Of a stretch of 12,378 nt of DNA, positions 5,876 through 12,378 are shown one piece after another. This DNA comes from Lachnospiraceae bacterium (lineage in GTDB: Bacteria; Bacillota_A; Clostridia; Lachnospirales; Lachnospiraceae), in NCBI GenBank assembly GCA_024689605.1, contig JAILDD010000167.1, positions 1 to 12,378 on the forward strand, in the 5' to 3' direction. Position 1 is the first letter of the stretch, and the number at the start of each line of letters is the position of its first letter. The position numbers and the translations under genes are program-made. Under the pieces are notes generated by a model. That model made no database searches, was not told the DNA's origin, and saw nothing but the letters and a program-made list of their open reading frames with translations.

Positions 5876-6475
5876 TCAGCTTCCGCGTATCATATCCTTC
5901 AATGTCTGCATGGATATATCGCAGCTTGCCAGTTCCCCGGCACATCGTTTCAGCTCTTCTGCTATGATAGCGCTGTTCTTTATATCTTTCTTATATCTGA
6001 GTTCGTGCTCAAGTGCTGCCCAGGTATCCATGGCTATGGTACGCAGCTGGACTTCTATGAAATATTTTCCCGGATCGTTGCCTGCTGCATCCGGCACATC
6101 GCTTTCCACCTCCAGCAGCATATGATAGCTCCTGTAACCGTTGGGCTTCGTGGCACTGATATAATCCTTTTCCTTTATGATGGTTATGCCCTCCATCTCA
6201 CGGATCTTTCTTACATTCTTCATTATGTCGTCAATGAAGAGACATATAACCCTGACACCTATGGCATCATGCACCACCTTCAGGGCATTGTAAGCTGTCA
6301 GTTCCACACCAATCTTGTTGCATTTTTCCTGCATGCTCTCCACAGACTTAATACGGCTGGTAAGATGCTCGTAAAGCTTATCCCCGCCGTCATCCTGTGC
6401 TGTTTCTTCATACCTCCTGACAAAATCATCCGCTATCTTCGTCAGTTCATCTATATAATCCACATATTCTTTCAT
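5876..6475 (-). CDS. relQ: RelQ/YjbM-like small alarmone synthetase ((p)ppGpp synthetase)
   Basis: From the ATG at 6475 the protein has 199 residues and consists of a RelA/SpoT synthetase domain only, without HD hydrolase or TGS/ACT domains, the length and layout of RelQ-type small alarmone synthetases. Visible motifs are EHLTSRIKSVESMQEK (36-51), DAIGVRVICLFIDDI (70-84), KEKDYI and KPNGYRSYHM (101-119), and the Mg-binding/catalytic strand EVQLRTIAMDTWAALEHELRYK (141-162, Glu141). It should transfer pyrophosphate from ATP to GTP or GDP. The reading frame is open further upstream to 6622, but that extension overlaps the wecG-like gene and looks non-coding, and AGAGG lies 10 bases before the ATG at 6475. 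Its position within a glycan operon and just before a two-component system is unusual compared with its usual housekeeping context. Confidence 0.92.
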   Translation of the reverse strand: MKEYVDYIDELTKIADDFVRRYEETAQDDGGDKLYEHLTSRIKSVESMQEKCNKIGVELTAYNALKVVHDAIGVRVICLFIDDIMKNVRKIREMEGITIIKEKDYISATKPNGYRSYHMLLEVESDVPDAAGNDPGKYFIEVQLRTIAMDTWAALEHELRYKKDIKNSAIIAEELKRCAGELASCDISMQTLKDMIRGS

Positions 6476-6499
6476 TATTCCGTAACCTCTCAATACAAA

Positions 6500-6515
6500 G
6501 CTGCCATCCGGCAGC
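6500..6515 (-). other. Short stem-loop between the GT26 gene and relQ
   Basis: On the minus strand GCTGCC and GGCAGC form a perfect 6-bp stem with a 4-base GGAT loop, starting four bases after the GT26 stop codon and 24 bases before the relQ ATG. It is followed by TTTGT, so it could be a weak attenuating terminator or an mRNA-stability element; it is too short to be sure. Confidence 0.35.
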
Positions 6516-6518
6516 AGT

Positions 6519-7310
6519 TCAATACCTTCCCTGCAGCATAAGTATAATAAATTTCGAATTTGTCTTAAGATACCTTGAAAACAGCCTCTTGGGATCCTGC
6601 ATAAGCCTGTAGCACCACTCAAGACCTGTCTTCTGCATCCATAAGGGCGCCCTTTTCACAGTCCCTGCATGGAAATCAAAACCGGCTCCGACTCCCAGCA
6701 TCAGAGCATTGATCTTTCCCGCATGCTCCGACATCCACTTTTCCTGCTTAGGCGCTCCTAAACCTACCCACACAAGGTCCGCACCGGAAGCATTGATCAT
6801 TTTTACGATATCTCTGTCTTCTTCCGCCGTAAGCTCCCTGAAGGGCGGTGAATACTTTCCGCAGATATTTATCCCGGGATATTCCTTTTCAAGCTTCCCT
6901 GTAAGAGCTGCCAGGGTTTCCTCTGTAGAGCCGTAGAAAAAATGATTAAATTTTCCGTCTCTGCTGTTTTCAAACGCAAGCCTCATAAAATCAGGTCCGG
7001 CCACCCGCTTGGGGCTGTATGCCTTTCCTGTTCTCAGTGATTTGATCCTTGCCGCAAACGCAACAGGCATTCCGTCCGGAAAAGTAAACGCAGCGCCGTT
7101 AAGTATATCCCTGTATTCCTGATCCTCCTGGGCTTCAACTGTTGTATGTACATTGGTAAAGCAGATATAGCGGCCTTTAAGACTCCCGCACCTCTTCAGT
7201 ACGGACCTCACCGCTGTTCCTATATCACAAAAGGTAAATCTGACCCCCATTACCTTTATATGCACCGCACTTTTTTTTGTTGCGTATGTTCCCATTCTTA
7301 TTTCCATCAT
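6519..7310 (-). CDS. WecG/TagA/CpsF-family glycosyltransferase (GT26)
   Basis: The protein has 263 residues, the usual length for this family. Recognisable family segments are FTNVHTTVEAQ (51-61), FPDGMPVAF (77-85, probable catalytic Asp79), RVAGPDFM (102-109), FFYGSTEETLAAL (124-136), GKYSPPFRELT (151-161), WVGLGAPKQEKWM (181-193) and GVGAGFDFHAGTVKRAPLWMQ (206-226), followed by the basic C-terminal tail EWCYRL...DPKRLFSRYL. GT26 enzymes add an N-acetylmannosamine-type or related sugar to an undecaprenyl-diphosphate-linked acceptor at the inner face of the membrane. The exact sugar cannot be told from sequence. The ATG overlaps the manA TGA by one base (TGATG), indicating translational coupling; the ribosome binding site is weak. 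The coding strand has an A8 tract at 7278-7271 (codons 11-13). Confidence 0.93.
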   Translation of the reverse strand: MMEIRMGTYATKKSAVHIKVMGVRFTFCDIGTAVRSVLKRCGSLKGRYICFTNVHTTVEAQEDQEYRDILNGAAFTFPDGMPVAFAARIKSLRTGKAYSPKRVAGPDFMRLAFENSRDGKFNHFFYGSTEETLAALTGKLEKEYPGINICGKYSPPFRELTAEEDRDIVKMINASGADLVWVGLGAPKQEKWMSEHAGKINALMLGVGAGFDFHAGTVKRAPLWMQKTGLEWCYRLMQDPKRLFSRYLKTNSKFIILMLQGRY

Positions 7311-8341
7311 CAGCAGCTGATCCTAAGCAGCGTTGAATTCCCGTGAAGCAGCATCTCATCCGAATCTGCAGGAATAAAGATACAGTCGCCCTTGAAAAAG
7401 GGAAGCATCTCTTTCCTGTCACTGCTGTCCGTAATGATGCCGCAGCCGTCCACACATAACAGCACCGCAAAGGAATTAGCCTCAGTCTTTATCCCGGCCA
7501 TCTGCTTTATACGCTCGGTATTCAGCATCATGCGTTCCATCTGGAAATACTTGCATCTTCCCAAAAGCTCCGTTGCATAGCCCGGCCTGAATTTAAGTAC
7601 TCTCATGGGCTGCTTAGGTTCAGACGCTCCGGACATATTCATGACATCCAGTGCCTTGTCTATATGAAGCTCTCTTTTATTTCCGTTTTTATCCACACGG
7701 TCATAATCATACAGCCTGTATGTCAGGTTGGAATTCTCCTGCACCTCAGCTATCAATGCACCGTTTCCTATGGCATGCACAGTTCCTGCCTCGATAAAGA
7801 ATACATCATCTTTATGTACCTTTACCTTCTGCAGGTATTTTGTAAGTTTTCCTTCATTAACAGCTTTTTTAAGCTTATCCGCCGTCATGGAATGCCTGAA
7901 ACCATATATGAGAGAAGCATCCGGTGCCGCGTCTATCACGTACCACATCTCCGTCTTGCCGCGCTGTCCGTTCTCGTGTTCCTTTGCATACTCATCCGTC
8001 GGATGCACCTGCACTGACAAGTCGCTGTCAGCATCTATGAATTTCACCAGTATAGGCAGGTCATCATATCCGTTCTCCCTGGGATGCGTTCCCAGGTACT
8101 CCGGATGTTCCTTCAGGACCTCCGAAAGCAGCATGCCTTTATGCTCACCGCTGGCCACCATGCTCACACCGTCAGGATGGGTACTGCATTCCCAGGTTTC
8201 CGCAAGGGGCGTGGTATCCGTATCCTTACAGAAATCGTCCTTAAGTCTCCTGCCGCCCCAGAGATAATCCTTCTCTGCAGGCTTTAACAGAAACGGCATA
8301 GTGGACGCTTTAATTTTATTTTCGGTACCGACTTTATTCAT
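7310..8341 (-). CDS. manA: Mannose-6-phosphate isomerase, class I
   Basis: The protein has 343 residues and interconverts fructose-6-phosphate and mannose-6-phosphate, feeding mannose-6-phosphate to the GDP-mannose branch. The family segments are clear: KDYLWGGRRL (24-33), AETWECSTHPDG (47-58), LSVQVHPTDEYA (108-119), GKTEMWYV (128-135), AGTVHAIGNG (185-194) and EVQENSNLTYRLYDYDR (199-215). Zinc ligands Gln111, His113, Glu131 and His189 are all present. The start at 8341 has no clear ribosome binding site and lies 12 bases after the manC stop, so it probably depends on translation of manC; Met15 (MPFLLKPAEKDY) is an alternative start and matches the usual family N-terminus better. Length is typical of Firmicute class I enzymes. 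Confidence 0.95.
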   Translation of the reverse strand: MNKVGTENKIKASTMPFLLKPAEKDYLWGGRRLKDDFCKDTDTTPLAETWECSTHPDGVSMVASGEHKGMLLSEVLKEHPEYLGTHPRENGYDDLPILVKFIDADSDLSVQVHPTDEYAKEHENGQRGKTEMWYVIDAAPDASLIYGFRHSMTADKLKKAVNEGKLTKYLQKVKVHKDDVFFIEAGTVHAIGNGALIAEVQENSNLTYRLYDYDRVDKNGNKRELHIDKALDVMNMSGASEPKQPMRVLKFRPGYATELLGRCKYFQMERMMLNTERIKQMAGIKTEANSFAVLLCVDGCGIITDSSDRKEMLPFFKGDCIFIPADSDEMLLHGNSTLLRISC

Positions 8342-8353
8342 ATGTAAATCAGA

Positions 8354-9673
8354 TTATAAATCCAGCTTATACTTTGTCTTGTCATGCACACTTATGGCCT
8401 CACCGATCTGAACCTCTATAAGGCACAGTTCCGTTTCTGCCACCACCGTATGCCTGCAGCCCGCTGCCATTGTAACCACATCCCCTGTTGATACAGGCTG
8501 CTTCATGCCATCCACGATGACAGTCCCCTTTCCGGATACTATGCTCCATATCTCATCCCTGTGTGCATGGGAATGATAGTTCATAGCTCTTCCTGCCAGT
8601 ACTGTTATCTTATTTGTCATGCTGCCTGGACCTACATCCAGAACACGGAAGCTTCCCCAGGATTTATCCGCAAACATAACCTGCTGGTCTATCTTGTCCA
8701 CCACAGGCTTATTGTGGCTTGAAGCCTCCTTGTCTGAAACAAAGACACCTTCCGCCGAAGCTGCCACCACCACGTTCTTAAGCCCCATGCATACAACAGG
8801 CACATCCAGCTCATTCAGAACATTCACATTTTCGCAGCTGCTGTCCACCACGGCTTTTCCCGTTGCAGAGTCATCCATAGCCTCCGTAAGGGTGTTCCAT
8901 GTCCCCAGGTCCTTCCATGCGCCGCCAAATTCCAGGACACAAACCCTTTCCTCAGTTTCGAGTATCTCCTTGTCAAAGCTTATGGCATTAAGCGACTCAT
9001 ACTTTTCATACAGGTCTTCATAGTCCGTGAAATCAATCTTTTCGTGGGCCTTCCTGAGAATATACCCCATTCTGAATACGAATACGCCCGCGTTCCACAA
9101 AGCTCCCTGTTCTATGTACTCTCTTGCCTTTTCCTCACTGGGTTTTTCGTAACATACACCGTAAAACCTGTCTTCCTTCTTTTCCTTAGGCAGAATATAT
9201 CCATACTTTTCCGCAGGATATGTGGGCTTTGCACCGATGACACATATATCAGCATCATTTTCCGAAAGAGCGATTTTTTCCAGCTTCTTCAGTGCCTCAA
9301 AATAATCATCCTCCACATAGGGATCCACAGGGCAGACCATCAGAAGCCGATCCTCTTCAACATGCTTTATCTCATGCAAAAAAACCGAAGCAAGCACTAT
9401 GGCAGGGAACGTATCTCTTCTGCAGGGTTCTACTGACAGAGAGATGTTCTCTCCTATCTGGCTGTGGAGAGCAGCCACCTGGGCACGGGATGTGGCAACA
9501 GTTACATCCGCATCCTTATCAGCAGAAACAATTCCCCGGTACATCCGCTGCACCATGGATTCCACTGTTCCATCTTCCCTTTTTAATATCTTTATGAACT
9601 GCTTTGATCTGTTATCATTTGACAGCGGCCAGAGTCTTTTCCCCGAACCGCCGGAAAGAAGTATCACATTCAT
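8354..9673 (-). CDS. manC: Mannose-1-phosphate guanylyltransferase with C-terminal cupin domain
   Basis: The protein has 439 residues and makes GDP-mannose from GTP and mannose-1-phosphate. The nucleotidyltransferase domain (about 1-270) has the pyrophosphorylase signature LSGGSGKRLWPLS (6-18), CPVDPYV (114-120), the YEKP sugar-binding motif (175-178) and LWNAGVFVF and AWKDLGTW (192-200, 252-259). A cupin domain (about 340-430) carries HSHAHRDEIW (367-376) and GCRHTV (405-410), as in type II bifunctional PMI/GMP proteins. The canonical Q of QxHHHRxE is Asn365, so isomerase activity of this domain is uncertain; a separate manA is encoded downstream. A GGGGG run nine bases before the ATG may be the ribosome binding site. 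It is 27 bases downstream of the second SDR gene. No phosphomannomutase gene is visible in the window. Confidence 0.95.
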   Translation of the reverse strand: MNVILLSGGSGKRLWPLSNDNRSKQFIKILKREDGTVESMVQRMYRGIVSADKDADVTVATSRAQVAALHSQIGENISLSVEPCRRDTFPAIVLASVFLHEIKHVEEDRLLMVCPVDPYVEDDYFEALKKLEKIALSENDADICVIGAKPTYPAEKYGYILPKEKKEDRFYGVCYEKPSEEKAREYIEQGALWNAGVFVFRMGYILRKAHEKIDFTDYEDLYEKYESLNAISFDKEILETEERVCVLEFGGAWKDLGTWNTLTEAMDDSATGKAVVDSSCENVNVLNELDVPVVCMGLKNVVVAASAEGVFVSDKEASSHNKPVVDKIDQQVMFADKSWGSFRVLDVGPGSMTNKITVLAGRAMNYHSHAHRDEIWSIVSGKGTVIVDGMKQPVSTGDVVTMAAGCRHTVVAETELCLIEVQIGEAISVHDKTKYKLDL

Positions 9674-9700
9674 TGTCTTTAGCCCCCAATATATAACCGT

Positions 9701-10690
9701 CTAAGCGGATACATGGTCATACATATCCTTTATTGTATCCTGCAGGCTGTAGGTAGCCTTCCACCCGGTATCTCTTTCTATCTTGCTGTTGTCAGATTCA
9801 AACTTCGGAGTGTCTATGGGACGCATGCGGCTGGGATCCACTATTATATCCGCTTTAACACCGCTTATCTCCTCAAGCATCCCAATTACGTTACGAACGC
9901 TTACAGCATTTCCCCTGCCTGCATTGTATATCTCTCCGCCTTTTCCTTTGTCGGCAATTTCGATAAAGGCCTGTGTCAGATCCCGCACATCAGTATAATC
10001 ACGTTCGATATTTATGTTACCTACGTGAAGTTTAAATTCTTTTCTGCCTTCCCTTGCGGCCCTTGCGAACTGCATACAGAAATTGGAAACGGAAAACCTC
10101 TTGCTCATGCCGGGACCGATCTCATTAAATGTCCTCAATGTGATCACATCCAGACCGTAAGCCCTGTGGTAAATATTTGCCAGCAGAGCCTGGCAGACCT
10201 TTGTAGATGCAAAAATATTATTCGGCCTTGGCTGCAGTTCCTCTGACATAGGAATACGGTCAAAGTCATTACGTCCGTATTCTTCCCCGGAGCCAGCCAT
10301 TATTATCCGGGGGTTGTAGCCCTCTATGCTCCGCACTGCATCAAAAAGATTCAGTGCACCTATTACATTAATGTCCACAGTCTCAGCCGGTTCTTTCCAG
10401 GCATAGCCCACGGAATTCTGGACTGCCAGGTCATATATCACATCAGGCATATAGTGTTCCAAAACGGCAACAATCCCCTCACGGTCAAGCACATCCAGTT
10501 CTACCCATTCGGAACATTTTTCCGGTCCGGCATATTTTTCCAGGTTGTCTCTTTCGAGATCTGATTTTTTCAGATATGTAGCTGTAACTTTCTCTCCACG
10601 CCTTATAAGCTGTGGTATGAGGTACCTCCCGAAAAGGCTGGTACCTCCTATGATGAGAGAACTCTTTTTTTCTGTATCTGTCATGGTCAC
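9701..10690 (-). CDS. Rmd/Gmd-like NAD-dependent epimerase/dehydratase with altered active-site residues
   Basis: The protein has 329 residues and is an extended SDR similar to GDP-mannose 4,6-dehydratase and GDP-4-keto-6-deoxymannose reductase. Segments include AVQNSVGYAWKEPAETVDIN (89-108), AGSGEEYG (132-139), TFNEIGPG (187-194), HVGNINIERDYTDVRDL (222-238) and the TGWKAT C-terminal region. The Tyr of YxxxK is Phe160 (NNIFASTKVCQ, Lys164 retained), and the Rossmann turn reads GGTSLFG with Ser18 for the middle Gly. It is clearly a paralogue of the next gene upstream, which keeps both. Classical SDR catalysis is therefore doubtful; it could be a non-catalytic partner or use another residue. 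The GTG start at 10690 overlaps the upstream stop as GTGA and has GAGGAG eight bases before it; the ATG at 10684 is possible but has worse spacing. Confidence 0.88.
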   Translation of the reverse strand: MTMTDTEKKSSLIIGGTSLFGRYLIPQLIRRGEKVTATYLKKSDLERDNLEKYAGPEKCSEWVELDVLDREGIVAVLEHYMPDVIYDLAVQNSVGYAWKEPAETVDINVIGALNLFDAVRSIEGYNPRIIMAGSGEEYGRNDFDRIPMSEELQPRPNNIFASTKVCQALLANIYHRAYGLDVITLRTFNEIGPGMSKRFSVSNFCMQFARAAREGRKEFKLHVGNINIERDYTDVRDLTQAFIEIADKGKGGEIYNAGRGNAVSVRNVIGMLEEISGVKADIIVDPSRMRPIDTPKFESDNSKIERDTGWKATYSLQDTIKDMYDHVSA

Positions 10691-11637
10691 TTAAGTAACT
10701 CCTCATTCTCACGGAAATAATCCAATGTATCCGCTATAGTCTGTTCAAGTCCTATCTGAGGTCTCCAGCCTGTAGCCTTGTAAAGCTTTGATACATCAGG
10801 CTCAATGATGGGAACATCCACCGGTCTTAACTTTTCCTTATCTACCACGGGCTTTATATCAGCACCGCTTACTTTTATTATCAGGTCCAGTATATCCGCT
10901 ATCTTTACAGCCTTTCCTGTACCCACATTGTAGGTTTCCCCGGGCATTCCAAACTGTGCCAGCGCGGTATAGGCATTTACCACATCACGAACATCCGTAA
11001 AATCTCTCATTGCCGACAGATTTCCCACATGGATTTCCGGAGACTGCAGTCCCTTTTCTATCCTGACTGCCTGCCTGCAGAAATCGGCCACCACAAAGAC
11101 AGGAGACTGTCCCGGTCCCATGTGATTAAAGCTCCTGGTCATGATCAGCTGCAGATTGTAGGCCTGGGCATATACCGTAGCCATCATATTCTGACCGGCC
11201 TTGGTTGCAGCGTATATATTCCCGGGACGGAGGAACTGTTCTTCCTTAACCGGCACTTCCTCCGGGCGCACATATCCGTATTCCTCACCTGAACCGGCAA
11301 GGATTACCTTAGGGCTGTATTCCAGCTGCCTTAACGCATCCAGAAGATTTAAGGTGCCCTTTATGTTGACGCTTACTGTCCCTGCCGGATCCTTCCAGGA
11401 CCTGGATACAGAGCTCTGGGCTGCCAGATGGAAAATGCACTGGGGATGCTCATCCTGGAGCAGAGCTAAAACAGCCGCCGAATCCATAATGTCAAGTTCC
11501 CGCACTTCTCCCTCTGAAAAGCTGTCTATATTATGGTTCTGTATGGTACCTACGACTTCGTATTTAAGATTTTCACGCACCGCCTTTGCAAGATAGGGTC
11601 CCACAAAACCGGATGCACCTGTAATAAGAGCTTTCAT
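10687..11637 (-). CDS. Rmd-like GDP-sugar SDR (GDP-4-keto-6-deoxymannose reductase or GDP-mannose 4,6-dehydratase)
   Basis: The protein has 316 residues with an intact extended-SDR fold: GASGFVG (7-13), FHLAAQSSVSRSW (69-81), AGSGEEYG (114-121), YAATK (Tyr142, Lys146) and the segments RSFNHMGPGQS, HVGNLSAMRDFTDVRDVV, YNVGTGKAVKI and LRPVDVPI, all of which resemble P. aeruginosa Rmd as I recall it. The GQDGSYL turn and longer C-terminus of canonical Gmd are absent, so the reductase assignment, giving GDP-D-rhamnose from GDP-4-keto-6-deoxymannose, is favoured over Gmd, although automated annotation may call either. AGGA lies six bases before the ATG. Its stop overlaps the GTG of the paralogous gene by four bases, so the two are translationally coupled, perhaps as a heteromeric pair. 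It follows the GT2 gene by 16 bases. Confidence 0.9.
   Translation of the reverse strand: MKALITGASGFVGPYLAKAVRENLKYEVVGTIQNHNIDSFSEGEVRELDIMDSAAVLALLQDEHPQCIFHLAAQSSVSRSWKDPAGTVSVNIKGTLNLLDALRQLEYSPKVILAGSGEEYGYVRPEEVPVKEEQFLRPGNIYAATKAGQNMMATVYAQAYNLQLIMTRSFNHMGPGQSPVFVVADFCRQAVRIEKGLQSPEIHVGNLSAMRDFTDVRDVVNAYTALAQFGMPGETYNVGTGKAVKIADILDLIIKVSGADIKPVVDKEKLRPVDVPIIEPDVSKLYKATGWRPQIGLEQTIADTLDYFRENEELLK
10699..10704 (-). promoter_or_regulatory. Ribosome binding site supporting a GTG start for the second SDR gene
   Basis: GAGGAG, inside the last codons of the first SDR gene, lies eight bases before the GTG at 10690 and 14 before the ATG at 10684. The spacing favours the GTG and the four-base GTGA overlap. 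Confidence 0.65.
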
Positions 11638-11653
11638 GTATTATCCTGTCTTT

Positions 11654-12378
11654 TCATTTCATCTTTGCGATGATGTACCTGGGTCTGCGCTTTACTTCAT
11701 CATATATCTTAGCCAGGTAAAGTCCCACAATGCCTATGCCTATCATGATCACGCTGGCGCTGAAGAGCTGCAGAAGTATTACCGTAGTAAAACCCTCTGC
11801 CGCAGTCCCACAGAAATACCTCACTAACGTCTGTATTCCCAGCGCAAAGGCAAATATAAGGGACACAACACCGATCCCTGTTATTAAATGCAGGGGAACG
11901 GCAGAATATTCCACAATATTGTTAACTGCATACTTAAAAAGTGCGGAAGTACTCCATTTGCTGCTTCCCACTTCCCTGTCCCTTACGTCAAATTCAACTG
12001 AAGTCTTTTTATAACCTATCCAGGATGAAAGAGCCCGGAAGAAAACATGATATTCCGGAAACATAAGAAGTGCTTCCACTGCCCGCCTGTCCAAGAGCTT
12101 AAAATCCGAAGCCCTGTACATATCGATCTTTGTGGCCTTGCTCATTATGCCGTAAAACATGCCGGCACTCAGTTTATGAAAAATCGACTCACGCCCCCGG
12201 CTCTTTTTTACGCCCTCTACTATCTCATAACCTTCTTCCCAAAGCCCGTACATCTCTATCAGTACTTCAGGAGGATGCTGAAGATCGCAGTCCATTACAG
12301 CTGCACAGCCGCCCTTTGCGGCACCGAGCCCTGCAAAAATAGCTGCTTCTTTACCGAAATTCCTGGAAAAGCATACAT
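11654..12378 (-). CDS. Polyprenyl-phosphate glycosyltransferase, GT2 (GtrB/DPM1-like), N-terminus missing
   Basis: The minus-strand frame is open from the stop at 11654 to the right edge, giving about 241 codons with the N-terminus outside the window. The visible start, CFSRNFGKEAAIFAGLGAAKG, runs directly into the family's VMDCDLQHPPE segment, whose DCD (12292-12284) is the nucleotide/metal-binding DxD motif. Further conserved segments are SDFKLLDRRAVEAL, ALSSWIGYKKTSVEF and the R.VGSSKWS loop. Two C-terminal membrane helices (about LITGIGVVSLIFAFALGI and LFSASVIMIGIGIVGLYLA) with a basic tail are typical of GtrB-type enzymes, which load a sugar from UDP- or GDP-sugar onto undecaprenyl phosphate for use outside the membrane. 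The ATG at 12295 is internal, not the true start. It is the first visible gene of the operon. Confidence 0.93.
   Translation of the reverse strand, partial: VCFSRNFGKEAAIFAGLGAAKGGCAAVMDCDLQHPPEVLIEMYGLWEEGYEIVEGVKKSRGRESIFHKLSAGMFYGIMSKATKIDMYRASDFKLLDRRAVEALLMFPEYHVFFRALSSWIGYKKTSVEFDVRDREVGSSKWSTSALFKYAVNNIVEYSAVPLHLITGIGVVSLIFAFALGIQTLVRYFCGTAAEGFTTVILLQLFSASVIMIGIGIVGLYLAKIYDEVKRRPRYIIAKMK

Larger units (their letters stand above)
3027..12378 (-). other. Probable ten-gene operon: deoxymannose glycan synthesis, RelQ and a two-component system
   Basis: Ten co-directional genes have no gap over 43 bases; gaps in transcription order are 16, -4, 27, 12, -1, 43, 31, 35 and 32 bases. I see no promoter of good quality and no strong terminator inside. 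The promoter must be beyond the right edge. Downstream of the last gene no terminator is visible and the next gene is convergent at 13 bases. Segmental transcription, for example a separate start before relQ or the response regulator, cannot be excluded. Confidence 0.6.

Noticed and set aside
5798..6541. A 247-codon open frame on the plus strand, antisense to relQ and the response regulator
   Set aside because: The opposite strand encodes two strongly recognisable proteins here. The plus-strand product has no family signature, is rich in His/Tyr/Cys runs typical of antisense frames, and has no convincing start context.
6476..6622. N-terminal extension of the relQ reading frame up to 6622
   Set aside because: It overlaps the end of the GT26 gene, gives a Cys/Gly-rich non-family sequence, and the ATG at 6475 has a ribosome binding site and matches the usual RelQ length.
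7728..8267. Plus-strand open frame of 179 codons antisense to manA
   Set aside because: It lies entirely inside manA, whose zinc-ligand motifs are intact, and is Ser/Cys-rich without any recognisable motif.
8341..8360. TATAAT overlapping the manC stop, just before the manA start, considered as an internal leaderless promoter
   Set aside because: No -35 box is present at 16-18 bases and the hexamer is explained by the manC codons plus stop; reinitiation from manC is simpler.

Overview
The window looks like a chromosomal segment from a low-to-mid GC Firmicute, most likely class Clostridia and plausibly a Lachnospiraceae-type gut or rumen anaerobe. This is inferred from several features: the OmpR/histidine-kinase pair with its divergent ATP-lid, the RelQ-type small alarmone synthetase, the neighbouring DUF2752 and CD225-like small membrane proteins, and purine-rich ribosome binding sites on many genes. 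No tRNA, rRNA, insertion sequence, CRISPR array or phage gene is visible. No gap between genes exceeds about 200 bases.

Left part (1-3013): a set of short, independently transcribed units in both orientations. They are the N-terminus of an unidentified membrane protein running off the left edge (minus), a COG1092-type SAM-dependent methyltransferase (plus), a bidirectional terminator, a small CD225/dispanin-like protein (minus), a DUF2752 protein with its CPSCG motif (minus), and an unrecognised Ser/Asp/Leu-rich protein (plus). Two of these genes have a sigma-A-like -10 box exactly six bases before the ATG, and a third has one only a few bases further away; none of the three has a clear Shine-Dalgarno sequence.

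Right part (3027-12378): ten genes in a row on the minus strand, with gaps of at most 43 bases and two overlaps, so probably one long operon. In transcription order they are: a polyprenyl-phosphate glycosyltransferase (GT2, 5' end outside the window); two tandem Rmd/Gmd-like NAD(P)-dependent sugar-nucleotide SDR enzymes; mannose-1-phosphate guanylyltransferase (manC); class I mannose-6-phosphate isomerase (manA); a WecG/TagA/CpsF-family GT26 glycosyltransferase; a RelQ-like (p)ppGpp synthetase; an OmpR-family response regulator; a sensor histidine kinase; and a seven-helix membrane protein of unknown function. The first six genes fit a pathway from fructose-6-phosphate through mannose-6-phosphate and GDP-mannose to a GDP-6-deoxy-hexose such as GDP-D-rhamnose, with lipid-linked sugar transfer into a surface glycan. 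The last four add an alarmone synthetase and a two-component system to the same transcript, which suggests that envelope glycan supply is wired to nutrient or envelope stress signalling.

The main points for follow-up are the second SDR enzyme, which has Phe where the catalytic Tyr of YxxxK is expected and Ser for the middle Gly of the Rossmann motif, next to an intact paralogue; the physical linkage of deoxysugar synthesis with RelQ and a two-component system; and the apparent leaderless promoters in the left part. I do not see a clear-cut new defence or mobile system.
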